A DNA stretch of 64,000 nt from CAIQQQ01 sp040399685 (GCA_040399685.1 JBBART010000008.1:100937-164936); one strand, 5' to 3'; shown: positions 25,423-35,377, numbered from the stretch's first letter. Numbers and translations: made by a program. Notes: generated by a model from the letters alone, not told the origin.

Positions 25423-26565
25423 CTAGGCGGCCCAATCGGTGGCGCGCTGGCCAGACGCGCGTTGGAACGCACGACACACTGCCGCGGCTGTTAGCGCATC
25501 AATCGCGAAGCCGGCACGGTGAGCTGCCACCACATCGCCCAGGCCTGTTTCAGTGGTCACGATCAACGGCAGCCCAAGCAAAGCGGCCTCGATCGCTGCG
25601 AGCGGCAGTCCTTCGTAACGTGACGGCATAACGAAATAATCCGCGTGGCACAGCATGGCGTCTCGCTCCGCCGCGAAAAGCGGGCCGCGTACCGTCACGG
25701 CATCGGCCACGCCCAGGGCCGATGCCATCTGTTCCACCCGAGTGCGCATTGTTCCGCTGCCGATGGTGGTCAGTCGTCCGTTGCCGCCACTTTTGCGGTA
25801 TTGGGAAAAGCCCTCAAGTAAAAGATCCAATCCCTTATGATGAATCGCATAACGCCCGCATGAGATAAAATGTGGATAGCTGTCCGATTTTGGTCGCGCC
25901 GCCGGCGGCGACGGTGCAGGGCCGAGATGGGACGAATAGGCGCCATTGCCCACGATTCGTATCCGCCCGTGTGGTGCGATCTGGCGGAGCACCTGTGCCT
26001 CCGCGCTGGACAGCGCTTGCACAAACCGTGCCTGGCTCAGCAGGCTCCGCTCCATGACGTTCAAATAAAGGGCGGTGGTCCGCCGCAGGCATTCACCGCG
26101 ACTGTCATAGACATGCGAAAACCGGCCATGCACCGTCAGCGCATACGGCAGGCCGCGCACATGCATCCGCCTTGCCAGCCCGATCAGAAGCGGCTCCCGT
26201 CCACCATGGATGTGAAACACTGTGTCCGCGCCTACATCGGCCAAGATTATGTCCGCGATCTGGCGCTTCAGGTGCACCACCCGACCACCCCATGCGGCGC
26301 CGATGATCGGCAACACCCGAACAGCCTCCCCCTCGGTCAGGGGCACCTGGGCCGGGTGGTACGACAGATGATAGAGCCGCGCATCGTGGCCCGCCGCACG
26401 CTGCTCTGCCACCAGCTGGCGCGCAACATTATGCACGCCGTTGGCGGCACTGGGATGGTCGTCCCGACTGGCCACAACGATGTGCCTGATGTCCATAAAG
26501 CGGTTGGTGCTGATCTTTGGTGAGGCGTCAGGCGCGCGTGCAGCCGCGATGCTACTGGACGTCAT
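25423..26565 (-). CDS. Glycosyltransferase family 4 protein
   Basis: This 380-residue GT-B-fold transferase has a GT4-like C-terminal donor domain with SRYEGLPLAAIEAALLGLP and ISCGRYAIHHKGLDLLLEGF. The N-terminal acceptor domain contains VFHIHGGREPLLIGLARR and LTVHGRFSHVYDSRGE. It probably adds one sugar to the lipid-linked repeat unit on the cytoplasmic face. The ATG at 26565 overlaps the flippase stop by 14 bp; an internal ATG before DIRHIVVASRD is possible. A 192-bp gap separates it from the HAD-UbiA gene, so the latter may have its own promoter. Confidence 0.87.
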   Translation of the reverse strand: MTSSSIAAARAPDASPKISTNRFMDIRHIVVASRDDHPSAANGVHNVARQLVAEQRAAGHDARLYHLSYHPAQVPLTEGEAVRVLPIIGAAWGGRVVHLKRQIADIILADVGADTVFHIHGGREPLLIGLARRMHVRGLPYALTVHGRFSHVYDSRGECLRRTTALYLNVMERSLLSQARFVQALSSAEAQVLRQIAPHGRIRIVGNGAYSSHLGPAPSPPAARPKSDSYPHFISCGRYAIHHKGLDLLLEGFSQYRKSGGNGRLTTIGSGTMRTRVEQMASALGVADAVTVRGPLFAAERDAMLCHADYFVMPSRYEGLPLAAIEAALLGLPLIVTTETGLGDVVAAHRAGFAIDALTAAAVCRAFQRASGQRATDWAA

Positions 26566-27814
26566 GCGTCACCATTTTTGACAGAACCCTCGTTGCAGAA
26601 ACCGAACGGGCAATATTCGCACCCACCATACCGAAACAACCGCCTGCCAGGCCCATCAATGCGGTCAATGGCAAACCGACAAGCAGGGTGACGGCAAGTC
26701 CGGTCGCATTGATTTTCACGCACCATCGCGTCTGCTGAATTCCGTGCAGGAAGGCGTTCACCATTTCGACGCCGAAGCCAAGAATGGCCCCCGCCGCCAT
26801 CGCCCGAACCGGCAATGTGAGCGCGGCGTATGGTGAATCGTGCCCATAAAGCGCCGTCAGGATCGGCTGGGGCCAGATCGCGGCCAGCACATAGAATGCC
26901 ACCACAGGTGCCGCTCCCAGCGCCATCTGTGGCCGCGCGGCGTGCCATGCCGTCTGAACGCTGCCTTGCCTGGCCTCCCGGGCCACTGTCTGCGGTATCA
27001 CATTGCATAGGCCGATTAAAACGGGACTGACGATCGTCACCACGTTGACCGATGCCTGGAATCCGGCGGCAAGGGCCGTGCCACCGAATGCAGCCAACGA
27101 CCAAGGGTAGATCTGCATGGACGCCATGGACAAGGCATTGCTGCCCAACGACCCGGCGCCCACCCGAATGCAACCCAATGCCACAGCCCGCCAATCGGCC
27201 AACTCGGCAAAGGCGAGGCGAAATTGCAGCGCCTGGCAGGCGGCGGCAAGACCCGCCACCACGGCCATGGCGGTCACCGCGTGCACCAATGTCAGGTGCC
27301 CGCTGGCAACAAGTCCCACCAACGCCAAGGCCTGCCCGCCGCACCGGACTGCATCTCCTGGAATGGCGGCCGCGTGTCGCATCTGCGTGAACAGGCCACG
27401 TCGCAGCAATTCTTGCACCTGCCACAGACACAGCCACGCCAATGCGGGCGCCACCAGCTCGTCGTGGCCTGCAACCGTCAGACCGACTGCCAGCGCCAGT
27501 CCCATCGGCATGCAGACCGTGATGGCCAGGATTAATCCTGTTCCGAAAAGGCTGGCCTGCTCTGCTGCCTCCAGCACCGTGCCGCGAACGCTCAACGGAT
27601 AGAACAGCAGCGAATTGCTGACTACCTGCGCCTGCAGCATCACCATGAACAACAAGACGTAGACGCCGTAATCCTCGGGCGCCATGTGCCTGGCCAAGGT
27701 GAGGTTGACGATAAACCCACCAATGCTGACAAGCCCCTGGTCAGCCAGTGGCCAGAACGTCGATGGCAGGCGCAGTCTGGTGCGTGCACGCTGGATGGCG
27801 GTTGTCACACTCAT
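26552..27814 (-). CDS. Oligosaccharide flippase family protein (Wzx-like)
   Basis: This 420-residue polytopic membrane protein with about 12 hydrophobic segments resembles the MATE/Wzx superfamily. The start region (PLADQGLVSIGGFIVNLTLARHM) is the usual opening of Wzx-like exporters. It would translocate the undecaprenyl-linked repeat unit across the inner membrane. It overlaps the upstream glycosyltransferase by four bases and the downstream one by 14, so it is embedded in the EPS operon. Confidence 0.85.
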   Translation of the reverse strand: MSVTTAIQRARTRLRLPSTFWPLADQGLVSIGGFIVNLTLARHMAPEDYGVYVLLFMVMLQAQVVSNSLLFYPLSVRGTVLEAAEQASLFGTGLILAITVCMPMGLALAVGLTVAGHDELVAPALAWLCLWQVQELLRRGLFTQMRHAAAIPGDAVRCGGQALALVGLVASGHLTLVHAVTAMAVVAGLAAACQALQFRLAFAELADWRAVALGCIRVGAGSLGSNALSMASMQIYPWSLAAFGGTALAAGFQASVNVVTIVSPVLIGLCNVIPQTVAREARQGSVQTAWHAARPQMALGAAPVVAFYVLAAIWPQPILTALYGHDSPYAALTLPVRAMAAGAILGFGVEMVNAFLHGIQQTRWCVKINATGLAVTLLVGLPLTALMGLAGGCFGMVGANIARSVSATRVLSKMVTHDVQ

Positions 27815-29013
27815 TGTGGGACAGATGTCGCCGCAGTGCTCACCACACGTTGGTAACCCTCATGCGCCGCCGCCGCCGCGGCAGGCCAGGTGAACGCTGC
27901 CCGCACCCGTGCTGCGGCGGCCGTGCGCATGGCCCCCAGGCTCGCCGGGTCCGTGGCGAGACGGCTCACTTCGCCGCGCAGCGCCGCCACATCCCCAGGC
28001 GGCACCAGAACACCGCACCCGTCCTGTATCTGATACGGAATACCGCCCACGTCCGAGGCCAGAACGGCACAGCCTTGCGCCATCGCTTCCAGCACCACCA
28101 ACGGAAAGGTGTCGGCCAGGGTGGGGAACACGAACAACTCTGATCGTCGCAACAGCGCGCCCACATCGCCGTCTGCAAGACGCCCGGTGATGATGATGCT
28201 CTGATCGGGCCGCAAGTGCTCGGCACTGGTCATATAGTCGATTTCGGCACGGGGTTCGCCGCCGACGATGAGCTGGAAAGGAATATCCAATTTCGAAAAG
28301 GCTTCGAGCAGCACAGCAACACCCTTGTTGGGCGTATGGTTGCCCAGAAACATGCACGTGATCCCGGCAAACGCCTCAGGCGACATGACGCCCAGACGCG
28401 CCCAGACGTTGCGGTCTGCGGCACCATCTTCTGGTTCCGGGCATGCGACCCCGTTCGGCACAATCACGATCGGGCCGTCAAACCCGAACCCGCGCACGAT
28501 GTCCACATCCGCCGGCGACAGTGCGAACACCGAGGTGGCGCCACGAACGGCGCTGGCAACCGGGCGAACCATGCAGGCCCGCCATGCCATCTTTTTCAGC
28601 CAACCGAAGCCGTATACCGCCTCACCATTCGCCACCTCATTGAAACCATGGGTAGAGACGATATACGGCACACGGGCCTGAACGCAGGCACGGGCAATAC
28701 GGGCCATTTCCAGCGCCGGCATCGGGTTGTGCAGATGCACGATGTCCCACCCGCCCGACGTCACCATGGCGGGGATGTTCGATGTATAGAACAGGCTCCG
28801 ATATTTTTGCGGAAGGCTGCGCACCAGCGGCGGCAGCGATGTTTCAACCGCCCGGGTTCGCGCCTGACCTGGCCGTGCGGCGTCCACGGCGCTCATGCTC
28901 GCAATGGTCATGTCGCACCCTGAGGCCAGCGCCTCGCTCAGGTTTCGCCCCGCCCGCGCGCCGCCGCTTGCAGTCAGATGCGGCGGCACCACAATCGCCG
29001 CGAGAACCTTCAT
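27811..29013 (-). CDS. Glycosyltransferase family 4 protein
   Basis: This 400-residue GT4-type transferase begins MKVLAAIVVPPHLTASGGAR, carries DIVHLHNPMPALEMARIA and VSTHGFNEVANGE in the acceptor domain, and VFPTLADTFPLVVLEAMAQG with E-x7-E spacing in the donor domain. It is expected to extend the EPS repeat unit at the cytoplasmic face. The ATG at 29013 shares one base with the stop of the epimerase gene (TGATG), so translation is coupled. A longer in-frame reading into the epimerase is not needed. Confidence 0.88.
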   Translation of the reverse strand: MKVLAAIVVPPHLTASGGARAGRNLSEALASGCDMTIASMSAVDAARPGQARTRAVETSLPPLVRSLPQKYRSLFYTSNIPAMVTSGGWDIVHLHNPMPALEMARIARACVQARVPYIVSTHGFNEVANGEAVYGFGWLKKMAWRACMVRPVASAVRGATSVFALSPADVDIVRGFGFDGPIVIVPNGVACPEPEDGAADRNVWARLGVMSPEAFAGITCMFLGNHTPNKGVAVLLEAFSKLDIPFQLIVGGEPRAEIDYMTSAEHLRPDQSIIITGRLADGDVGALLRRSELFVFPTLADTFPLVVLEAMAQGCAVLASDVGGIPYQIQDGCGVLVPPGDVAALRGEVSRLATDPASLGAMRTAAAARVRAAFTWPAAAAAAHEGYQRVVSTAATSVPQ

Positions 29014-29975
29014 CACAGGTAGCGCGCCTGCAACGCGGTGGAGAGATCTGGCTCTCGCCACATGTCGCGCAGGGTGTCATCAATCGAAAAGGCCGGTCGC
29101 CAGTCGAATACTTCGGCAATCCGTTGCACATTTGCGGCCAGGAAGGGCCGGTCGACCGCACGGATGCGACCCTGGTCCTGCCGGATCTCGAAATCGATGC
29201 CGGAGATGGTGCGCAACTTGCCGATCACCTCGGCCACCGAATAGGCATGGGACGTGCCGAGATTGACGACGCGCACAGCCCCGGGTTCCGCCGTGCCACC
29301 GGTTGCGGCGGCCGCAAATCCGCGGGCCGCGTCCTTCACGCTGATATAATCGCGCTTGGGCGACAGGTTGCCGAGTTCGACCATGATGCGCCCGGCCTTC
29401 AATTGCGCCACGAGTTCCGGGAGCAAATGTGGATTCGTCTCGCCTGGGCCAATGACGTTGAACAACCGCACGATGATGGCGTCCAGCTTTCGCCGGCCCG
29501 CGAAATCCTGCACGAACTCCTCGCCTTGCAGCTTGCTGCGGCCATAGACGTCGCTTGGCGCCAATGCAGAGGTGGCCTCGCAATGCGGTGCCGCCTCGGG
29601 CTTGTAGACAGCGCCGCTGCTGGCAAACACGAACCGGCACCCCTCGGGGCAGGTCAGCAGCAGGTTCAGCGTGCCCAGCACGTTGGTGGTGGTCGCCAAC
29701 ATCGGGTCCTGGTCGCATTCTGGGATGTAGTGAACAGCCGCCAGATGAACCACCACGTCCGGCACGAAATCCGCCATCAGCGCCTGCATGCCGCGCGTGT
29801 CGCAGATGTCGATCTTCTCAAGCCGGAGATGTTGTTGTTCTGCGGCGGTGAACCGCCAATCGCCGTAGCGCAGGATGTCTGCCACGCAGACGCTGTTTTT
29901 TTCGGCCAACAGGCGGGTGACGCAGCGGCCAACATAGCCATTGCCGCCGGTGACGAGAATGCGTTGCGCGATCAT
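29013..29975 (-). CDS. NAD-dependent sugar-nucleotide epimerase/dehydratase (extended SDR)
   Basis: This 320-residue extended SDR has the NAD motif TGGNGYVG and the catalytic Tyr/Lys in YGRSK after FASSGAVY. The pattern RLFNVIGPGETNPHLLP is typical of GalE-like and GDP/dTDP-sugar enzymes. It should produce a modified nucleotide sugar for the EPS pathway; the exact reaction is not decidable. It overlaps the Wzc-like gene by four bases and is coupled to the GT4 gene downstream. Confidence 0.87.
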   Translation of the reverse strand: MIAQRILVTGGNGYVGRCVTRLLAEKNSVCVADILRYGDWRFTAAEQQHLRLEKIDICDTRGMQALMADFVPDVVVHLAAVHYIPECDQDPMLATTTNVLGTLNLLLTCPEGCRFVFASSGAVYKPEAAPHCEATSALAPSDVYGRSKLQGEEFVQDFAGRRKLDAIIVRLFNVIGPGETNPHLLPELVAQLKAGRIMVELGNLSPKRDYISVKDAARGFAAAATGGTAEPGAVRVVNLGTSHAYSVAEVIGKLRTISGIDFEIRQDQGRIRAVDRPFLAANVQRIAEVFDWRPAFSIDDTLRDMWREPDLSTALQARYL

Positions 29976-32299
29976 GTTCTATGGCCCCGTGATGGTTCGG
30001 ATGCGTGGGTTGTTTCAGAGGGCAGCAGCCGCTCGTAGAACCGCCTCTCCTTGAGGTAATGGGAGCCGAGATCGGCCGACCGGAGGGCGGCATGACGCGC
30101 CAGGTTCACCCGCGTCAGGACGATTCCGTCCACGTCGATCCCGCTTTCGTGCAGCCGGCCCAATGCGGTGGAGATCGTGCGCCGCTGGGTCTTGGACCAG
30201 CGCGCCACATGGATGACGGTGTCGGCCAGCCGCCCGAGCACAAGTGAGTCGGCCACCAACAGCACCGGCGAGCCTTCGATCACCACCACGTCGAAATGCC
30301 GGCGTGCGTCTTCCACCAGGCGCGCGAGTTCGGTTGTGCCGAACACGTCGCTGGCAAGCGAGGTCGCGGCACTGCGGCGCAGCACCGTCAGCCCACGATT
30401 GGGCTCTCCGGTGGGCATGGTGACGATCTGCCGGTCCGACACCGCAGCCTGCGGGCTCTCGTCCGCCTCGTTCGTCACCTGCTGATTGCCTGTCCGGCGC
30501 GGCGAGCCATCCACCAGCAGCACCCGTCTGCCGGACGCCACCAGCGTGTCGGCCAACGACCGGCAGAACACCGACTTTCCCTCGCCAGCCACCGACGACG
30601 TCACCAGCACCACGCGGCAGGCGCGAACGACGTCGAACAACCCAAGCGCGGCGCCAACCGCTCGTGTTGACTCAGCCAGCACCGAGGTCTCGAACGCCGT
30701 GCGCCGGTTCTTGCGTGCCGACATCGGCGCCAGAACCGCATGCGGCACCTCTGGCACCATGCCGAGGCAACGTTTGCCCAACATGGGCTCCACATCGGCG
30801 CCGCTGAGCAGCCCACGGTCTCGTCGCTCCAGCACGGTCGCCAGCATCAGCCCCAGCCCCAGCCAACCGGCCAGCGCCGCGGGGTAGACAACGACCGGCT
30901 TGGGGGAGGATGGCTCATGCGGCCGCTCGGCCGGCACGATCAGCGACGCCGCCACCGGGCGAAGCTGCTGGATATCGCGTGCCTGGTCGCGGTTGCGGGT
31001 CAACGTCGCCAACCTGTCCCGCAAGCCGGAGATCTGGGCCTGGCGGCTGCGCAGCTCTCCCTCCTGCGCCTTGCCGACAATCATCGCCTGTTGCAGTGCC
31101 TCCAGCCGCAACGACACATCCCGCTCGTTTTGCTGGGCGGTTGCCAACTCTGCCTGGGCAATTCCCACGCCGCGTCGGCGCTCGGCCGCCAAGGCGGCTT
31201 CGATGCCGTCCAGCGCTGCCTTGGCTTGGAGGGCCTGCGGGTGTCGTGAGCCAACGCTGGCGAGAGCAACGTCGAGCCTGGTGCGGGCGTCGAGTTCGCG
31301 GTCCAGCAGCGCCTTGATCTGTGGAGACCCCTTCATATCGTCTGCCGGGAGGGTCGCGCCGCGCCCGCTGTCCTGGATGCGGCTGAGGCGCGACTTCGCG
31401 TCATTGCGGGCCACAACCGCCGTGCTGAGTTGCGTTGACAGGTCGCGCAGCTTTTGCTGCCCCAGGTTTTCGGTGCCGCCCAGTTCAAGCAGCCCTGACT
31501 GGGCCTTGTAGCTTTCCACCGATTGCTCGGCTTGCGACAGTTGTTGTTTTACCAGCACCATCTGTGCGTCGAGCCATTCAACTGTCTTGCCGGCGACGTC
31601 GAAATTCGCTTCCAGACGCCGCTGGATATATTCGTCCGCCAGCGCGTTGGCGATTTTTGCCGCGCTGTCAGGATCGTCGGCGGTGTATTTTATCGTGATG
31701 AGATAGGAGCGGTTGTCCGAATCAACTGTCATGCGCGACAGCACATCATCCTCCGCAGCCTCCAGACGTTTGGTTGGTCCATCGCGCTTGTCTTCGACGG
31801 GGTTTACCCTCTGCCCCATGTCAGACGGTTCGCCAAAAATGCCGCTCACTTGTTGCGTCACTATGCCCAGTGCATCCTTGGCAGCAACCGATACCCGCGA
31901 AAGCAGGGTATGGCCCCGGCCGCCTGCGATGGTGGCGGCATCCGCCAGATGCAGCCGTTCCACCACACGACGCACAACCAGACGGGATCGCATGATCTTC
32001 AATTCGCCTTGGATGATGAAATTGCCATCAAGAACCACTGGCGGACCCCGCTCGTCAGAAGCGCCGCCCTCGCGCTTGTCCAGGTTGAGCTGCATCATGG
32101 CTTCCGCGACATATTGCTTCTTCATCAACGCCAAGGCAGCCGTGGCGCCGATCAACGACAGTGCGAGCAGCGCCGCGATTAGGCCCGCACGCCGCCAGGC
32201 GGCAAGGGCGACGTTGCTTGATGACGTGGCATGATGCGCCTGCACGGGCATGTTCGAAAGGCTGACCGACTGTAGAAGATCGACTGGTAAACGGTTCAT
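29972..32299 (-). CDS. Wzc-like polysaccharide co-polymerase with atypical BY-kinase domain
   Basis: This 775-residue protein has a transmembrane helix at about 37-59, a large periplasmic Wzz/coiled-coil region (about 60-465), a second transmembrane helix (about 470-490) and a cytoplasmic P-loop domain (about 535-740). Walker A is TSSVAGEGKS at 567-576. Walker A' reads VLLVDGSPRR (593-602) where VDxDxRxP is usual. Walker B reads VVVIEGSP (671-678), with Glu at the usual Asp site. The C-terminal tail has only Tyr748 and Tyr755, not a tyrosine cluster. It therefore probably controls EPS chain length and export with weak or no autokinase activity. It heads the minus-strand EPS operon. Confidence 0.88.
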   Translation of the reverse strand: MNRLPVDLLQSVSLSNMPVQAHHATSSSNVALAAWRRAGLIAALLALSLIGATAALALMKKQYVAEAMMQLNLDKREGGASDERGPPVVLDGNFIIQGELKIMRSRLVVRRVVERLHLADAATIAGGRGHTLLSRVSVAAKDALGIVTQQVSGIFGEPSDMGQRVNPVEDKRDGPTKRLEAAEDDVLSRMTVDSDNRSYLITIKYTADDPDSAAKIANALADEYIQRRLEANFDVAGKTVEWLDAQMVLVKQQLSQAEQSVESYKAQSGLLELGGTENLGQQKLRDLSTQLSTAVVARNDAKSRLSRIQDSGRGATLPADDMKGSPQIKALLDRELDARTRLDVALASVGSRHPQALQAKAALDGIEAALAAERRRGVGIAQAELATAQQNERDVSLRLEALQQAMIVGKAQEGELRSRQAQISGLRDRLATLTRNRDQARDIQQLRPVAASLIVPAERPHEPSSPKPVVVYPAALAGWLGLGLMLATVLERRDRGLLSGADVEPMLGKRCLGMVPEVPHAVLAPMSARKNRRTAFETSVLAESTRAVGAALGLFDVVRACRVVLVTSSVAGEGKSVFCRSLADTLVASGRRVLLVDGSPRRTGNQQVTNEADESPQAAVSDRQIVTMPTGEPNRGLTVLRRSAATSLASDVFGTTELARLVEDARRHFDVVVIEGSPVLLVADSLVLGRLADTVIHVARWSKTQRRTISTALGRLHESGIDVDGIVLTRVNLARHAALRSADLGSHYLKERRFYERLLPSETTHASEPSRGHRT

Positions 32300-32626
32300 T
32301 TTTTCCCGTATTCCTGGTTTTATCTTTCTCCTTGCGGATTGACGACTCCGTCACTGCCGCCTTTTTCTGAATCGATAATTGAATTTTGTTATGGTCGGAC
32401 GAGCGTGGTTCGTGTGAGCGGAATTCAGGAGTACTTCTGTGATGCATCAAGATTTCTATTGGGGGAATTCTAAAGGATGCTCAGATTCATCGTGACTGAT
32501 GTTGTCAAATATAGACCAAATCGTGACGTAAAATGATCATTAAGCGTATTGATGATACTCTCTTGCACCGTTGGATCCTTTGTATCGTCGGGTCAGGTTG
32601 AAGCCTCGCCGTATGAGGGTTGCGAT
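32300..32626. promoter_or_regulatory. Divergent promoter region between the two EPS operons
   Basis: This 327-bp gap lies between the wzc-like gene (minus) and the WecG/TagA gene (plus). It is more A+T-rich than the genes and contains two ATCGTGAC copies (32489-32496 and 32520-32527) 31 bp apart. It must hold promoters for both arms. A longer version of the plus-strand gene starting at the ATG at 32549 would shorten it. Confidence 0.55.
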
Positions 32627-33481
32627 GTGAATCTAAGAATCGAGGATCTAGTGTCTCCAGACACATTCATCGCCGATGGGGCGCATGGCGCGGGTCAAAA
32701 CGACTGGCGCGGCCGGGTGGGTATTCTGGGCGTGCAGGTGAGCGCGATCACGATGGATGATGCGGTCTGCGCGATCGAGGCCTGGATCCGTGAGGCGACG
32801 CCACATTATATCTGCATCACCGGGGTTCATGGGGTGATGGAAAGCCAGCGTGACCCAACGTTGATGAGCATTCACAATCGCGCCGGCCTCGTCACACCCG
32901 ACGGAATGCCCTTGGTGTGGATGTCGCATGTTCTCGGGCATGCCCGCGTACAGCGCGTCTACGGACCGGATCTTATGCGGACCATGATGGCGGTCTCCGC
33001 ACGTCGGGGATTGCGGAACTATTTCTATGGTGGAGGGCCCGGAACGGCCGAGCACCTCAAGGACGTACTCGTTCAGGCCAATCCAGGACTTCAGGTGGTT
33101 GGCACGATGTCGCCACCATTTCGCCCGCTTTCGGATCAAGAGGATGAGGACATCACCGAACAGATTGATGCGGCACGACCCGATATCGTTTGGGTGGGGT
33201 TGAGCACCCCCAAGCAGGAGCGCTGGATGTCGGCCCATATCGGCCGCATCCGGGCGCCGGTAATGGTCGGTGTCGGCGCTGCTTTCGATTTTCTGTCCGG
33301 AGAGAAACCCCAAGCCCCCGTATGGATGCAACGAAACGGATTGGAATGGCTGTATCGTGCGTTGTCCGAGCCGAGGCGGCTGGGGTGGCGATATATGCGC
33401 AACAATCCGGAGTTTATCTACCTGGCGCTGCGCCAACTGATCTTGCGCGAGCGTGTGTCATCGGCCGGGTCGCGCAAATGA
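32627..33481 (+). CDS. WecG/TagA/CpsF-family glycosyltransferase
   Basis: This GT26-type transferase has the family motifs TPDGMPLVW (after HNRAGLV), FYGGGPGTAE, WVGLSTPKQERWM and GVGAAFDFLSGEKPQAP. Enzymes of this family add N-acetyl-mannosamine-type, glucuronic acid or related sugars to a lipid-linked acceptor. The GTG at 32627 is preferred because GAGG stands eight bases before it and the protein (284 residues) then has the usual length. An ATG at 32549 would add 26 residues without a clear ribosome-binding site. It opens the plus-strand EPS operon. Confidence 0.88.
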   Translation: MNLRIEDLVSPDTFIADGAHGAGQNDWRGRVGILGVQVSAITMDDAVCAIEAWIREATPHYICITGVHGVMESQRDPTLMSIHNRAGLVTPDGMPLVWMSHVLGHARVQRVYGPDLMRTMMAVSARRGLRNYFYGGGPGTAEHLKDVLVQANPGLQVVGTMSPPFRPLSDQEDEDITEQIDAARPDIVWVGLSTPKQERWMSAHIGRIRAPVMVGVGAAFDFLSGEKPQAPVWMQRNGLEWLYRALSEPRRLGWRYMRNNPEFIYLALRQLILRERVSSAGSRK

Positions 33482-33539
33482 GCGCCGCGGTGGCGCTGCG
33501 CTGATGCCCCGTGATCAGCCTCCCGGAGGAATGTGGGGG

Positions 33540-35261
33540 ATGGAGCCTGAGTCCACCGATGGATGGTTCGCGCGGCGTTTGCGGGCACCGGCCGGTTTAT
33601 TTGTCTTGCTCGTGCTGAGTTGCATCGCCACTGGTGTATCTATTGGGTTGCAGGGGTATTACTACGCTGTTGTCAATAATTCCTATCATATCCCAATCGT
33701 TGATGGCTGGATGGACGACCCGCAATTCGCCACCGACCAACTCATCCAGTCGTTGCGGTACCACACATCCTTCGTATGGCCGCTGGCGCACCTGGTGGCG
33801 AAATGGCTCGGCACGTACAACACGTTTGTACTGCTGCATGTGGCCAATCGGCTGGCGATGTTTGTTGGCATGGCCCTGCTCATTCGCGAACTTGGCACAC
33901 GATCGGTGGCTGGGGTATCGGCTGCCGTGATGACCCTTGCGGTCACGCGCTATCTGCTGGCGGCCTCCGGGCCTGGCGATCACGACCTGTTCATGCCGTT
34001 CCTCAATCATTCGTCGCTGACATGGCCTTTCATGTTTGCATCCTGGATTTTCCTCGTCCGTGGCCAGGTGATGCTTGCCTTGGCTTTGCAAGGGCCGGTA
34101 TTTGCCGTGAACGCCTTCGTGGCCATCTGTGGCGGGCCTGCGATCGCGGCGGGAACACTGGTGTTGATACCTGCTGACCGTCGTGCACGGCTGATATTCC
34201 TTGGGAAGTGGGTGGCCGGACTCGGTCTGTCCATCGCGATTGCAGCACCGACGATGCTGTGGATTCTCCGAAGCTTCACCGACCAGCCGGCAGCTGAGCC
34301 GTTCAGTTTCATAGGATTTTTAAAAAGCTACTACGTCAATCACTGGTTTATCACCGCCGCCGCACCACGAAGACTCATTTCGTTTGTGCTTGTCTGCGGC
34401 TGCGGTCTTGCCGGTCTTGTCACGATCGGGAAACGGGCGCGTAGCCTCGTCTGGGTGTGGTGTGGCTACTTGCTTCTGTTCGTGGCCGGTGTGGCGCTTC
34501 CGTTCCTCGCTGACTCGCGCGTGCTGCTCGATCTGCATCCGATGCGTGTGGGTGCTGGATGTCTTGTGATGCTGTCGGTTATCGCCATTGTGGCTCATGT
34601 CGGCAGGGTTCTTGAAACCGACGCGTCATCGTCGGCGGAAATCGCGGCGGCAGGCTTTGCGCTGTTCTGCCTTGCCGTCGGCCAGGCCGCTCTTGTCGCC
34701 ATGGCGATCAGCGTTGCTTTCATCGTTATCCTATCCCGGCGGACATCGCATCTCGCATGGAGCGCCGCAAGGCAGCCAACCGTATGGTTGGCGCTTGCAG
34801 TTGGCCTCTTTGCTGTGACCGGTTGGCGCGCATGGCGCGAACCGGCGCCTTATGATCTGTATTTGCTCGCAGACGCGCGCGATGTCGGGCTTTGGCTGCG
34901 TGAGCATACACCAGAAGGCAGCATGATCTTCGTGCCATCCGGCGCTGTGGCCGGCGCGGATGATCCCGTCTCGGTCTGGGCGCGTCGCCCGCTTTGGTAT
35001 GACTGGAAAGAGGGGGCGGCCGTCATGTGGACACCTCATTATTTTCAGGAGTGGTCTACCCGCAGAGTAGAGGCGGCGGCGCTCAGGTCTGTTGACGATG
35101 TTATCAATTACGCCTGCAAAAAACGCATTGATTACGTTGTTGAATCAGACGAGAGAATGGCCGACCCAGAACTGAGGCGACGGTTGGAATCAGGCATTCG
35201 TTATGCGAATGCGCGCTATTCGGTTCTCGCTGTTGCCTCTTTATGTGCAGGCCGTTCGTAG
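33540..35261 (+). CDS. Polytopic membrane protein of the EPS locus, function unknown
   Basis: This 573-residue protein has about ten hydrophobic segments between residues 20 and 440 and a C-terminal hydrophilic domain of about 130 residues. The first loop (VDGWMDDPQFATDQL) holds acidic residues at the place where GT-C glycosyltransferases carry their catalytic acid. That and the locus suggest a membrane glycosyltransferase, but I do not recognise the family. The start at 33540 has GGAGG ten bases upstream. Earlier starts would overlap the preceding gene. A 116-bp A+T-rich gap follows. Confidence 0.75.
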   Translation: MEPESTDGWFARRLRAPAGLFVLLVLSCIATGVSIGLQGYYYAVVNNSYHIPIVDGWMDDPQFATDQLIQSLRYHTSFVWPLAHLVAKWLGTYNTFVLLHVANRLAMFVGMALLIRELGTRSVAGVSAAVMTLAVTRYLLAASGPGDHDLFMPFLNHSSLTWPFMFASWIFLVRGQVMLALALQGPVFAVNAFVAICGGPAIAAGTLVLIPADRRARLIFLGKWVAGLGLSIAIAAPTMLWILRSFTDQPAAEPFSFIGFLKSYYVNHWFITAAAPRRLISFVLVCGCGLAGLVTIGKRARSLVWVWCGYLLLFVAGVALPFLADSRVLLDLHPMRVGAGCLVMLSVIAIVAHVGRVLETDASSSAEIAAAGFALFCLAVGQAALVAMAISVAFIVILSRRTSHLAWSAARQPTVWLALAVGLFAVTGWRAWREPAPYDLYLLADARDVGLWLREHTPEGSMIFVPSGAVAGADDPVSVWARRPLWYDWKEGAAVMWTPHYFQEWSTRRVEAAALRSVDDVINYACKKRIDYVVESDERMADPELRRRLESGIRYANARYSVLAVASLCAGRS

Positions 35262-35377
35262 CTGTTCAAGTGAAAATTGTGCATTCTTCCAATTTTGGGT
35301 GCTGTGCCGATGAACTGTTAGATTTTTTGAAATGTAAATGTAGTGTCCAAACGGTTCTTAAGAATATAGGTGATTAA

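Noticed and set aside
32549..32626. Upstream extension of the WecG/TagA protein starting at ATG 32549
   Set aside because: No ribosome-binding site and an atypical N-terminal sequence; the GTG at 32627 with GAGG gives the normal length. Not fully excluded.
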